Shown: positions 1 to 7,005 of the stretch, piece by piece | How positions within the stretch are numbered: position 1 is the stretch's first letter | How the letters are laid out: every line of letters begins with the position of its first letter | Origin: Halogranum gelatinilyticum | GTDB lineage: Archaea; Halobacteriota; Halobacteria; Halobacteriales; Haloferacaceae | Length of the DNA: 64,000 bases | Direction: 5' to 3' | Assembly: GCF_900103715.1 (NCBI RefSeq) | Contig: NZ_FNHL01000005.1 | Location: 1-64,000, forward strand | The notes under the pieces: model-generated | What the model saw: only the letters and a program-made list of their open reading frames with translations | Told to the model about the DNA's origin: nothing | Database searches by the model: none | Program-made: the position numbers and the translations under genes

Positions 1-1
1 A

Positions 2-382
2 CTCGAGTTCCTGCAAACACGTCTTCGAGCAACGGGTCAGGTCGCAACAGCACTCATCACCGACGCGGGCGGCCATCTCGAACTTCGTGTGACACTCACA
101 CCATCGTACTATCCAGACTCCGTCGAGGAGGCGACGCTGGCTGTTCGCTGGTACACGAACGACGACTTCAAAATTCACTACCGGGAGGTTCAGTCAGACC
201 GCTCCTGGGAATGTCGGTGGGATCGTCACCCCAACCCCCACAATACCCGAGACCATTTCCACCCTCCACCGGCTGCCCCCACCCCCGGCGACGACGCTTC
301 GTGGCCGACTGACCATCGCGACGTGCTTCGGCTCGTCCTCGACGAAATTGAAGACCGGATAGCGGCCCTGTGGAGTGAGTAA
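2..382 (+). CDS. Hypothetical protein, C-terminal part (starts before the window)
   Basis: The frame is open from the first bases of the window to a TAA at 380-382, so this is the last ~126 residues of a gene that begins upstream. An internal ATG at 89 exists, but the reading frame is equally coding-like before it. The protein is rich in His, Trp and Arg near the middle (a stretch with RWDRHPNPHN and HFHPPP) and ends in an acidic helix (LVLDEIEDRIAALW). I do not recognise the family with confidence; small haloarchaeal proteins of this look sit near toxin-antitoxin genes, and a TumE-like toxin is one possibility I could not confirm. It is followed 67 nt later by a nuclease-like gene. Confidence 0.55.
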   Translation, partial: LEFLQTRLRATGQVATALITDAGGHLELRVTLTPSYYPDSVEEATLAVRWYTNDDFKIHYREVQSDRSWECRWDRHPNPHNTRDHFHPPPAAPTPGDDASWPTDHRDVLRLVLDEIEDRIAALWSE

Positions 383-449
383 GGGATGTCCCAAAGGTGA
401 GCCTGTATCGCGAACGATTTTGTCACCCCATTGTGAATGAGTAGGTAGA

Positions 450-995
450 ATGGTCGTCGTTGAGCACGTCACCCGCCTAAGCGACCGGCGCTCACAGACC
501 TCTTCGGAGACGTTTCCGGACGACACATTGGAAGCGATCCGGTCTGCCGTCGAAGCTGTTTCAACGAGTGTCTTCGAGGATACGGCAAAGCACAAAGAGA
601 TCGGGGCATTTGACGCTTCAATTGCTGACGCACTACCCCAGTACGAGTACGAGGGGGACGCCGCCGGCGGCTACAACCCAAACTGCAAACTCTGGTCGCA
701 TCTGGACTTCAACTACAGCGTCGATCTGTACAACGCTGACGAGCGTATTGCCATCGAGGTCGAGAAGAGTGAGCGGAAGAACATCAGCGACGACCTGCTC
801 AAATTCCAGAAAGGCTACCGCACCAAGAAGGGCGGCCGGCCGAAGATCGAGTTCGGATGCTTGGTCGTGCCGGTGAACTACCGAGGATCCGACAACCTCT
901 ACCAGCACAGCCTGACCAAGCTCGACTTCATGAAGGGCGTCCTGTTCATCGACGACGTCGCCGTCATCGGCTATCGAGATCCGCGACCGGACTGA
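450..995 (+). CDS. Putative PD-(D/E)XK-like nuclease
   Basis: This 181-residue protein starts at ATG 450. The second half carries the pattern expected of a small restriction-endonuclease fold: an Asp in a beta strand (FNYSVDLYNADERIAIEVEKSERK), then E-x-E-K within IAIEVEKSER, then a helix and a Lys/Arg-rich segment. This resembles the core of type II restriction enzymes, where an acidic residue is followed by E-x-K. No methyltransferase is adjacent, so a classic restriction-modification pair is not evident. The flanking genes are small and unrecognised. The nuclease assignment is inference from motif shape; DNA target and activity are unknown. Confidence 0.45.
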   Translation: MVVVEHVTRLSDRRSQTSSETFPDDTLEAIRSAVEAVSTSVFEDTAKHKEIGAFDASIADALPQYEYEGDAAGGYNPNCKLWSHLDFNYSVDLYNADERIAIEVEKSERKNISDDLLKFQKGYRTKKGGRPKIEFGCLVVPVNYRGSDNLYQHSLTKLDFMKGVLFIDDVAVIGYRDPRPD

Positions 996-1069
996 CGCCG
1001 TACGACCTGACCTGTTTGTCTGCGCCGCGAGGCGTGCAGCGCGTGACAGCGTGTGCAACGTGATTCACC

Positions 1070-1360
1070 ATGGCTGATCCCGATATTCACGACGACACAA
1101 GCGCCGACTACGAACAGCTCGAGAAAGCACTGCTCGCCCAGGACCGCGATGTCGCCGGCATCGACACGGCGGACGTCGACGACGAAACGGCCCAGTACCT
1201 GGTCAGCGAGCTCATTGACGCGGACGTCATCACTACGGTTCCCGAGGACCGCGTTCTGGTTCACGAACCGAGCGGCACCGCCTTCGACTCGACGACGCAG
1301 CTAGTCGTCTTCCACCGTGGCTGGACGGCCGCCCGCGGTGCCGACGAGGAAGCCGAGTGA
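1070..1360 (+). CDS. Hypothetical acidic protein (96 aa)
   Basis: A short, strongly acidic protein beginning MADPDIHDDTSADYEQ. A helical first half (EQLEKALLAQDRD) is followed by repeated TADVDDETAQYLVSELIDADV, which looks like a small winged-helix or AbrB-like fold, but I cannot assign a family. It overlaps the next gene at TGATG (stop 1358-1360, ATG 1360), so the two are probably translationally coupled. Confidence 0.5.
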   Translation: MADPDIHDDTSADYEQLEKALLAQDRDVAGIDTADVDDETAQYLVSELIDADVITTVPEDRVLVHEPSGTAFDSTTQLVVFHRGWTAARGADEEAE

Positions 1361-1689
1361 TGCAGCAGACGCTCGTTGGCTGTGCCTTCTGCGACGCCCC
1401 ACCCGGCACCGAGACTGGCGAGGCGCATACCTGGGGAACAAATGAGCGGGTCACCCACCCGATCTGTGTCGACTGCGCTATCCAGACGGAGTCGGATCCC
1501 AACCACTGCGATCATCATGCCTGCGACGGGTGCGGGCTCGTCGTCGACGCACTTGCAGCGCTCACGCGGTTCCGCGTCGAACTTGGGCATCTCGAAGGCC
1601 CGTTACAGCTGTGCGAGCAGTGTAGCCCAGGCGGACTGGCGACGTACTGGACACGCGACCTCGAGGAACATCTCGTTAGTGAGTCTTGA
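1360..1689 (+). CDS. Small zinc-binding protein with several Cys pairs
   Basis: The start is taken as ATG 1360, one base inside the stop of the preceding gene; a GTG at 1357 is in frame. The 109-residue protein has three Cys-x2-Cys-type pairs: CAFC near residue 8, CVDC near residue 36, and CDGC plus CEQC in the second half, with His residues between. This is typical of the small haloarchaeal zinc-finger proteins that cluster on plasmids. The role (nucleic-acid binding or protein contacts) is unknown. It is coupled to the 96-aa gene upstream and convergent with the AbiE-like toxin gene. Confidence 0.55.
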   Translation: MQQTLVGCAFCDAPPGTETGEAHTWGTNERVTHPICVDCAIQTESDPNHCDHHACDGCGLVVDALAALTRFRVELGHLEGPLQLCEQCSPGGLATYWTRDLEEHLVSES

Positions 1690-1761
1690 GTCGGAGTCGG
1701 AGGTGGTCAGAAAGGGTGGAAACTTGCTCACAGCGTAGGCACGGCTCCCTCTTCACCAAGA

Positions 1762-2574
1762 TCAGATCGTCATTGAGCGACGTTCGACGCGCCCATCGGT
1801 TACCGCGACGGCGTCTTTCGCTTCCAGCCGCCTCACAATCTCCTGTACGTCCGCTGCAGACCAATCAAGCTCCTGTTGCAGGTCAGCCACCGACTTCGGT
1901 TCGTCAAGCGCGTGCAGCACCTCCAACTCCTCGTAGACGCGCTCGGTGATCTCCGCCACGGGGTCGTGCAACGGTGTCGTCACGTTGTGTTGGTCGGTGA
2001 GGTCAGTCAGCGCTTCGTTGATGTACGTCACGAACAGCTCTTGGTCCAAGAGTTCGACCTGCGTCTCAAGTTCCGCTTCGACGACGTCGAACTCGAGGCC
2101 GGTCTGCATCAACGAGAACATATCCTCGATATCGTCCACCCGACCGGCAACCGCTTTGAACAGGAAGATGTCTTCTGGACTCACGAGTTCGACCACGAGA
2201 TTTCCCGGGTCGAGATAGCGTTCGCTCCGCTCACGAATGCCTGGAGACAGAATCAGCTTGCCAATCACCTGCTGGTTGAAGATGTCGATACGACACCCGT
2301 CATCGTTCTCGAGGATACGCTGGGCACCGAGTTCTTCGTACTCTTCGTCCGGTTCCCGGACGATATCGTACCCCAACTCGAGGAGCACCGCTTGTAGCTG
2401 ACTCAGATCGTCGCCGGAGGAGACGATGAGGTCGATATCTTTGGTCGTCTCCTTGAGTCCGCGAAAGGCCATCGACCCACCGCCAATCAAGAAGACAGTA
2501 AGTGGGTTGTCCAGCTGCTGGCCGATGCGCTCGAGTTCCGACCGGATGTATGAACTATCAAACCTCGCCCTCAT
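1762..2574 (-). CDS. DUF6036/AbiEii-like nucleotidyltransferase (putative toxin)
   Basis: This is a 270-residue minimal nucleotidyltransferase. The Pol-beta-type active site is intact: GGGS at residues 31-34, then D46-I-D48 in TTKDIDLIV, and a third acidic residue D97 in CRIDIF. A helical middle and a short C-terminal winged-helix (AADVQEIVRRLEAKDAV) follow. Proteins of this type act as toxins that add nucleotides to RNA, or as AbiE-like abortive-infection toxins. The start codon overlaps the stop of the upstream winged-helix gene (ATGA at 2571-2574), the usual antitoxin-then-toxin order. Toxicity is inferred from family and operon, not seen. Confidence 0.7.
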   Translation of the reverse strand: MRARFDSSYIRSELERIGQQLDNPLTVFLIGGGSMAFRGLKETTKDIDLIVSSGDDLSQLQAVLLELGYDIVREPDEEYEELGAQRILENDDGCRIDIFNQQVIGKLILSPGIRERSERYLDPGNLVVELVSPEDIFLFKAVAGRVDDIEDMFSLMQTGLEFDVVEAELETQVELLDQELFVTYINEALTDLTDQHNVTTPLHDPVAEITERVYEELEVLHALDEPKSVADLQQELDWSAADVQEIVRRLEAKDAVAVTDGRVERRSMTI

Positions 2575-3494
2575 AGCGCCACCTCGTACTCCTCAGCCAG
2601 TTCCTGGAAGTCCTCCCACTCGGGGAGTCGCGACGTCCGCTGGGCACCGCTGGTGTCGAGATACGTGTAGAGGTCGTCGACGACGTCGTCGACGCCGTAC
2701 TTGGTGGCTTGGGCTCGGAGTTCGTCGCGGTCGATGTCGACGTGACTGAGCAGGAGGAGACAGTATGACTGCGTCCGTGCGCCCGAATCGATTACGAGCA
2801 TGTGGCAGCACAATGTCTCCGGCGAGAGCTCGTTCGTCGCCTCCGAATAAAGGTAGTACCGACGATCACGTGCCAACAGCGGGAGACCGTATCGCTGGAA
2901 CTGGTCTGGACCTGTCGGAATGAAGTGTTCGTCGGCGATCTCAGTCGTCGTCTGTACAAGGAACTCGTCAAGCGATTCCCACAGAATCGAGTACGTGTCG
3001 GTCTGTGCTTCGACAGTCTGGCGGTGGACGTGATGGGCAAGCTCACGAGCGAATACGCTCAGCGGTTCGAAGCCATCATTCAGTGCGTACGCCCCGTCGT
3101 CAGTTTGGTAGACGATTCCGCGATGCTGAAGCGGGGCTAGCGCACGGTGGACGGTACTTCGGTGGACGTCGGCGCGGCGTGCGAGTTCGGTCGCGGTCCG
3201 TGGGATGTCGAGGTAGTAGCACACACAGAGGGCAGCCCCTGACAACAGCTCCGGCCAGTCGATGTGTGGATACTCCTGTGTGAGATCCGTAAGTAACTCG
3301 AGGGCCTTTGCGTCCGACAGTCGAATCTGCTTTGTTTTCCCCTGTCGACGTGTCTCGACGAGGCCAGTCGTTTCGAGTCGCTCGACGAGTTCTGAGGTGT
3401 AGCTGAGACTCCGATCGAGATTCGTCGCGAGTTCAGAGACCGTCTGCTCACCGTGGAGGGCTGTAAGGGCGCGAACCTCACCTTCTGTGAGCAT
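2571..3494 (-). CDS. Two-domain winged-helix regulator / AbiEi-like antitoxin
   Basis: The start is ATG 3494 (MLTEGEVRALTALHGE), giving 307 residues; a longer frame to 3617 would run through the promoter and is rejected. Residues 1-65 form a MarR/TrmB-like winged helix (SELATNLDRSLSYTSELVERL) and residues ~95-140 a second HTH (ELARRADVHRSTVHRALAPL). The C-terminal half has no recognised motif and may contact the toxin. It forms an overlapping two-gene operon with the nucleotidyltransferase, so autoregulation is likely. A dyad GTTGCA...TGCAAC at 3498-3545 brackets the TATA-like box directly upstream. Antitoxin function is inference. Confidence 0.65.
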   Translation of the reverse strand: MLTEGEVRALTALHGEQTVSELATNLDRSLSYTSELVERLETTGLVETRRQGKTKQIRLSDAKALELLTDLTQEYPHIDWPELLSGAALCVCYYLDIPRTATELARRADVHRSTVHRALAPLQHRGIVYQTDDGAYALNDGFEPLSVFARELAHHVHRQTVEAQTDTYSILWESLDEFLVQTTTEIADEHFIPTGPDQFQRYGLPLLARDRRYYLYSEATNELSPETLCCHMLVIDSGARTQSYCLLLLSHVDIDRDELRAQATKYGVDDVVDDLYTYLDTSGAQRTSRLPEWEDFQELAEEYEVAL

Positions 3495-3497
3495 CCT

Positions 3498-3545
3498 GTT
3501 GCATACTAGCGAACCAATATATAAATCGCTTCGGTATTTTGCAAC
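3498..3545 (-). promoter_or_regulatory. Promoter and dyad operator of the AbiE-like operon
   Basis: On the minus strand GTTGCA and TGCAAC arms (3540-3545 and 3498-3503) flank a TTTATATA box around 3519-3526, just upstream of ATG 3494. This is the layout expected of an autoregulated toxin-antitoxin promoter. The arms are only 6 bp long, so the assignment is tentative. Confidence 0.45.
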
Positions 3546-4130
3546 GCAGAGCTGACTCTGTCGAGGATGTAGGCATAACGGATGAAAGCCCTCGGCCGCT
3601 CGGCATCCCGCGACCACCGCTGCGCTCCTCGTGCCTGCGGTGCTTGCGGGGCCGGGGGACGACCGAGACGGCCTCGCCCTTTCTGAGTCCGCCAGGATGG
3701 CGGCTGGGTTACTGAGCGTCGAGAGTGGTTGAACGGTGTTTCTCTACGGCCCGCCCCGCTCGCCGCTGCCGCCCTCCGCGTCGCTCGCGACCGACCATTC
3801 CGGGCATGCGGGCGCTCTCCGCACCGCCCGCGCCCGTTCCGGGCTAAAGTGAATCTGGTCTCGACGCCAGCGGGTAACCGCGGGGGGTTGCGCGGCGTGG
3901 CTGCTCACCCCCCACGCTTACTCCGCTGGACGCTCGCTCCGGGCGGGTCGGCGCGCGGTGCTGGTTGGGTGGCCTCCCTATGGCGCGCTCTCGCTCGCGC
4001 CCCAGGGGGCGCTCGCGAAGGCGCGAGCGAGAGCGCGCAGATGGTTCTGTCGGTCGGTGTCGTCGAAGAACCGCGATGTAAGGGCATCGCGGTGTCGGGC
4101 GCGTGAGCGCCTTCGGATCAGTGAGATCCA
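3546..4130. other. GC-rich intergenic region with long hairpin
   Basis: About 585 nt with no convincing gene. Several open frames cross it on both strands, but their translations are Arg/Pro/Ala-rich and lack the acidic composition of real genes here, so they are a by-product of GC richness. The stretch leads into the RPA-like gene at 4131 and contains a perfect 19-bp inverted repeat (3983-4001 with 4020-4038, 18-nt loop). It may be a long structured leader or hold a non-coding RNA. Confidence 0.6.
3983..4038 (+). repeat. Perfect 19-bp inverted repeat (hairpin)
   Basis: Left arm 3983-4001 (GCGCGCTCTCGCTCGCGCC) is the exact reverse complement of 4020-4038, with an 18-nt loop. It lies ~93 nt before the RPA-like start codon. 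Such a stable GC stem is not followed by a T-run, so it is not a typical terminator. Confidence 0.85.
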
Positions 4131-5027
4131 ATGTCAAGTAAGAACGTCTTTGGTAATGAGGTTTCGGTCGATGAACAGGCATTCGAAAAAGCGGACGAAG
4201 CGGCGGTCGACGAAGACGGCTTCGAGGTCGTCGATGAGACGCCGGAGTTCCAGGCGACGGTGCAGATGGAGGTGCAGGCAAAGGTCGATGCGAACCACCC
4301 GGACGGGATGGTCGACACCAGCGACGAGCGGATCTACGGTGCGACCCTCGAACAGGAAGAGCGCATTCGGGCGCGGGAAGCTGAACTGGAGCGCATCAGT
4401 GCCCAGGCAGAGCTGGGGACGCAGGAAGGTCGGGAGAAGCGGACGCGAGACATCGCGGCGAAGCGGAGCGCTGAGCGGCGTGCAGAGTTCCAGAAGCGGG
4501 CGGCGAGCGTGAACCCGATGGCTGACCCGGAACGAGGTGATCCTCGTGCAGAACTCACGCAGGAGCAGTTGGCGGCGGTGAACAAGCAGTCGATGCGGCT
4601 GGCGAAGAAGCTGGATGGCTGGTCACGAGCAGCGATTGGTCGGCGGCTGGGTGAAGCTGTCGTCGGTGGGAAAGACCTGATGAGCGCGGTCGTCGGGGTG
4701 TTCGAGGAGTTGCAGACGGCGCCGGGGCAGGTGGTTCCCATCGGAAAGCTCGAGGACGTCAATCGCAAAGAGGTGAGCATCGAAGGTACTGTGACGCAGC
4801 TGTGGGAGAGCGACTCCGCGGCAATTCAGCAAGTCGGACTCATCGAGGACGAAAGCGGGCGAACGAAGTTCACGAGTTGGGTCGCAAGTGACCAACCCTG
4901 GATCGATGAGGGTGAGACGGTTCGCATTCACGGAGCGGCGAAGAACTGGTACAATGGGCGCGTCTCGGTGGCTCTGACCGGCTGGAGCACCGTGATGTTC
5001 CCAGAGCGCGGACGGTGGTGGGAATAG
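4131..5027 (+). CDS. RPA/SSB-like OB-fold single-stranded DNA-binding protein
   Basis: This 298-residue protein has an acidic N-terminal third, a charged coiled-coil-like middle (residues ~80-130, RAREAELERISAQAE) and a C-terminal OB fold from about residue 205 (VPIGKLEDVNRKEVSIEGTV ... GRTKFTSWVASDQPWIDEGE). The OB pattern, a strand ending in VSIEGTV, then LIEDESGRTKFTSW and a final strand with VSVALT, matches haloarchaeal replication protein A-like proteins. It probably binds single-stranded DNA during replication or repair of the element. It is monocistronic, with a T-run at about 5044-5050 as a likely terminator. There is no zinc finger, unlike some RPA paralogs. Confidence 0.7.
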   Translation: MSSKNVFGNEVSVDEQAFEKADEAAVDEDGFEVVDETPEFQATVQMEVQAKVDANHPDGMVDTSDERIYGATLEQEERIRAREAELERISAQAELGTQEGREKRTRDIAAKRSAERRAEFQKRAASVNPMADPERGDPRAELTQEQLAAVNKQSMRLAKKLDGWSRAAIGRRLGEAVVGGKDLMSAVVGVFEELQTAPGQVVPIGKLEDVNRKEVSIEGTVTQLWESDSAAIQQVGLIEDESGRTKFTSWVASDQPWIDEGETVRIHGAAKNWYNGRVSVALTGWSTVMFPERGRWWE

Positions 5028-5042
5028 CCAGTCGTCGCACCC

Positions 5043-5052
5043 TTCTTTTTTG
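5043..5052 (+). terminator. Oligo-T terminator after the RPA-like gene
   Basis: A CTTCTTTTTTG tract ~16 nt after the stop codon fits archaeal oligo-T termination. Confidence 0.5.
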
Positions 5053-5181
5053 CTACGTGCCGGACCGACCCAGACCCCACCTCCCCACCCTCCGCTCCGT
5101 GCTCGCTTCGCTGCGCGCGCAGCCACGACCTATAGAATCAGCTCTAATTTCGTGGCGAAGAACTCAGCCCGATGTACTGCT

Positions 5182-5958
5182 CTAATTGTCCAAATCGAGT
5201 GAGGCTGTGGATGTTTCTTCACCTGCGAACGTCTCCAGCAAGTACAGCACGCTAAATCCGAGGTTCTCGTGAATCCACTGCTGGTTCGAGTAGAGATCCG
5301 TGAAGTCGCCGGTGACGAAGTGACTGATGCCGATTTCCTCCTTCAGGAATACCGCATCGCACAATAGCGCGATATCGGCGTTGTTCTTCATTCGGACTGG
5401 CCACTCCTTCAGCCGTCTCTCGACGTCCGGATACTCCCGGTCGCGCACCGGCTCCAGATATACGCGAGCCTCAATCTGATCCTTATTTTTGATCGACCTC
5501 TCCATCAGGACATCTTTCAGCTTTCGAGCGGCCTCACGAGCTGTCCGCCGGGAAATCTCCCCTTCCTTCTCGAAGTGCCATTCAAAATACTTCTGGAGCC
5601 GTGGCCGTACTTCCTTCTCCTCGGACTCCTTCATGTCGAAGCGGTCGACGTACTCGTCCATCACCGTCTCAATGTCGAGCTCGTCGTCACGATAGGTCTG
5701 CAGCTTCTTCCCGAACTGTCGCAGCTTCAATCGGAGCTTTGCCCGCTTCTCCCCATACAGCCCTTCGTCCCGTTCGAGTCGGATGTCAGCGTTTCGTCGA
5801 CTGTTGTGCTCGGTACTTGAACAGTATTCGTAGACTGCGTTCTTCCCGGTATAGATCGTGTTGTCGGTGTCGAACAGGCGTTTGGCTTCGGGGTACCACC
5901 GGTCGTTTAGGAAAGTGAGTCCGAGCAAGCAGTTGGTGTCTACGAAGTACCGAGTCAT
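5182..5958 (-). CDS. PIN-domain ribonuclease, putative VapC-like toxin
   Basis: The 258-residue protein opens with the PIN signature FVDTN (D7), has E44 in AVYEYC, D195 and D201 in NADIALLCDAVF, and D218 in FVTGDFTDL. These four positions fit the metal-binding acidic set of PIN nucleases. It is roughly twice the length of a classical VapC because of a helical, highly charged insert at residues ~60-180. It follows the Panacea-like gene after 12 nt on the same strand, so the two form an operon in antitoxin-toxin order. RNA cleavage and toxicity are inferred from the fold. A 22-residue remnant of a paralog lies at 14014-14085. Confidence 0.75.
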   Translation of the reverse strand: MTRYFVDTNCLLGLTFLNDRWYPEAKRLFDTDNTIYTGKNAVYEYCSSTEHNSRRNADIRLERDEGLYGEKRAKLRLKLRQFGKKLQTYRDDELDIETVMDEYVDRFDMKESEEKEVRPRLQKYFEWHFEKEGEISRRTAREAARKLKDVLMERSIKNKDQIEARVYLEPVRDREYPDVERRLKEWPVRMKNNADIALLCDAVFLKEEIGISHFVTGDFTDLYSNQQWIHENLGFSVLYLLETFAGEETSTASLDLDN

Positions 5959-5970
5959 AGGGAATTGTAG

Positions 5971-6840
5971 TTAAGGGGCGGTGGAGAGTCCGAGAAGGGC
6001 GATTGCAACTCCGTTAGCGGCCTCCGATACTACATCGTTTTCGTCCAAATCTGTGTGTAGGCGGGAGCGTTCTCGTTCGATAAGTTGGAGCTCTTTCCGG
6101 ATGTCGTCTTGTCGGCCTTCGAGATCTTGAGTGTCAAGTTCTTCAGCGATTTCTTCCGGAGTCAGGCCCGTGTTTTCGCGTTGGGCCAAGTCGATGCAAA
6201 AGATGGTCCAGAACAGGTCAGAGACTTTCAGGGCCTTTTGGGGCCTGTATTCTTCTGCGTCAAGTTCAGCGCTTAGAACCGAGTACCAGAGATCGAGATC
6301 CTGCTCAATCCAAGGGTAGTCATCAACTGGGAAGGTATCGATAATATCGAAGACTGTATCCACGACTGCTTCCTGGCTGGAGTCTACCTCAGAATAATCA
6401 GGTTTGTTGTCGATAGCGTCACTGAGTTGTTTGTCGAGTTTTCGGTAGTGGCGCTGGACGTCGTAAGGCGCGTCCTCGTACATTTCATCAGTCAATCCCT
6501 CCGTGTTTTGTTCATATAGCCGATTGAGTGCTCGGGAGAGTGCGAGACGGGCCTTTGTTTCTTCCTCAGGAGGAAGAGAGACCTGGGAAGCTGAAAGGCT
6601 GCACCGAACTTCTCGGGCATCGTCGCTCCAGTCGATTGTAACTGGGGATCCACCAGTCTTCGCCATCGTTCCGAATTTGTACCAGAAATGCTGGATATCG
6701 GTGTCCAACCCTACATCCTCAAGTTCCTTGTCAGCAAAGTAGAGCAGCTTGTAGAAGGTTTTCGGGCGTAGTGGGTTTGAGTAGAATCTTTCATCCAAGA
6801 GAAGGGCCGTTACCTCCCCTACGCTCAGTGTAGAGGTCAT
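5971..6840 (-). CDS. Panacea (DUF4065)-like protein, putative antitoxin
   Basis: The N-terminal ~60 residues (LRPKTFYKLLYFADKELEDVG ... FWYKFGTMAKTGG) resemble the Panacea/SocA domain, whose hallmark is K-LLYFAD followed by an F-x-x-x-YGP-like strand. The remainder (289 residues) is acidic and helical without recognised motifs, perhaps a specificity region. Panacea proteins are known as versatile antitoxins paired with many unrelated toxins. Here the partner is a PIN nuclease encoded 12 nt downstream. The start is ATG 6840, with no alternative nearby. The domain call is by eye and the antitoxin role is inference. Confidence 0.5.
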   Translation of the reverse strand: MTSTLSVGEVTALLLDERFYSNPLRPKTFYKLLYFADKELEDVGLDTDIQHFWYKFGTMAKTGGSPVTIDWSDDAREVRCSLSASQVSLPPEEETKARLALSRALNRLYEQNTEGLTDEMYEDAPYDVQRHYRKLDKQLSDAIDNKPDYSEVDSSQEAVVDTVFDIIDTFPVDDYPWIEQDLDLWYSVLSAELDAEEYRPQKALKVSDLFWTIFCIDLAQRENTGLTPEEIAEELDTQDLEGRQDDIRKELQLIERERSRLHTDLDENDVVSEAANGVAIALLGLSTAP

Positions 6841-7005
6841 ACTTATTCTAAGATATCAACAGCCCATCTAATTACTGTATTGAAAAAGGTGAATCTGAAT
6901 CGTGAAGCTTCAGAAGCACAGCTAGGCATTCTGTTCTTGGTTCGAGTATTGATTGTTCATTACGACGAAATGATTTAGGAACTGTATTGCGAGGTTCAAC
7001 ATAAC
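6841..7005. other. Divergent intergenic region
   Basis: 165 nt, AT-rich, between the divergently transcribed Panacea-like and Argonaute operons. It must hold both promoters. I see no strong operator; the tract around 6870-6885 is the most AT-rich part. Confidence 0.4.

Noticed and set aside
1015-1050. Possible eleventh leader hairpin before the gene at 1070
   Set aside because: GCGAGGCGTGC resembles the loop core, but there is no T-run and the arms pair only over 4 bp.
3729-4106. Open frames on both strands in the GC-rich region before the RPA-like gene
   Set aside because: Translations are Arg/Pro/Ala-rich and basic, unlike the acidic proteins of all neighbouring genes; openness follows from GC content.
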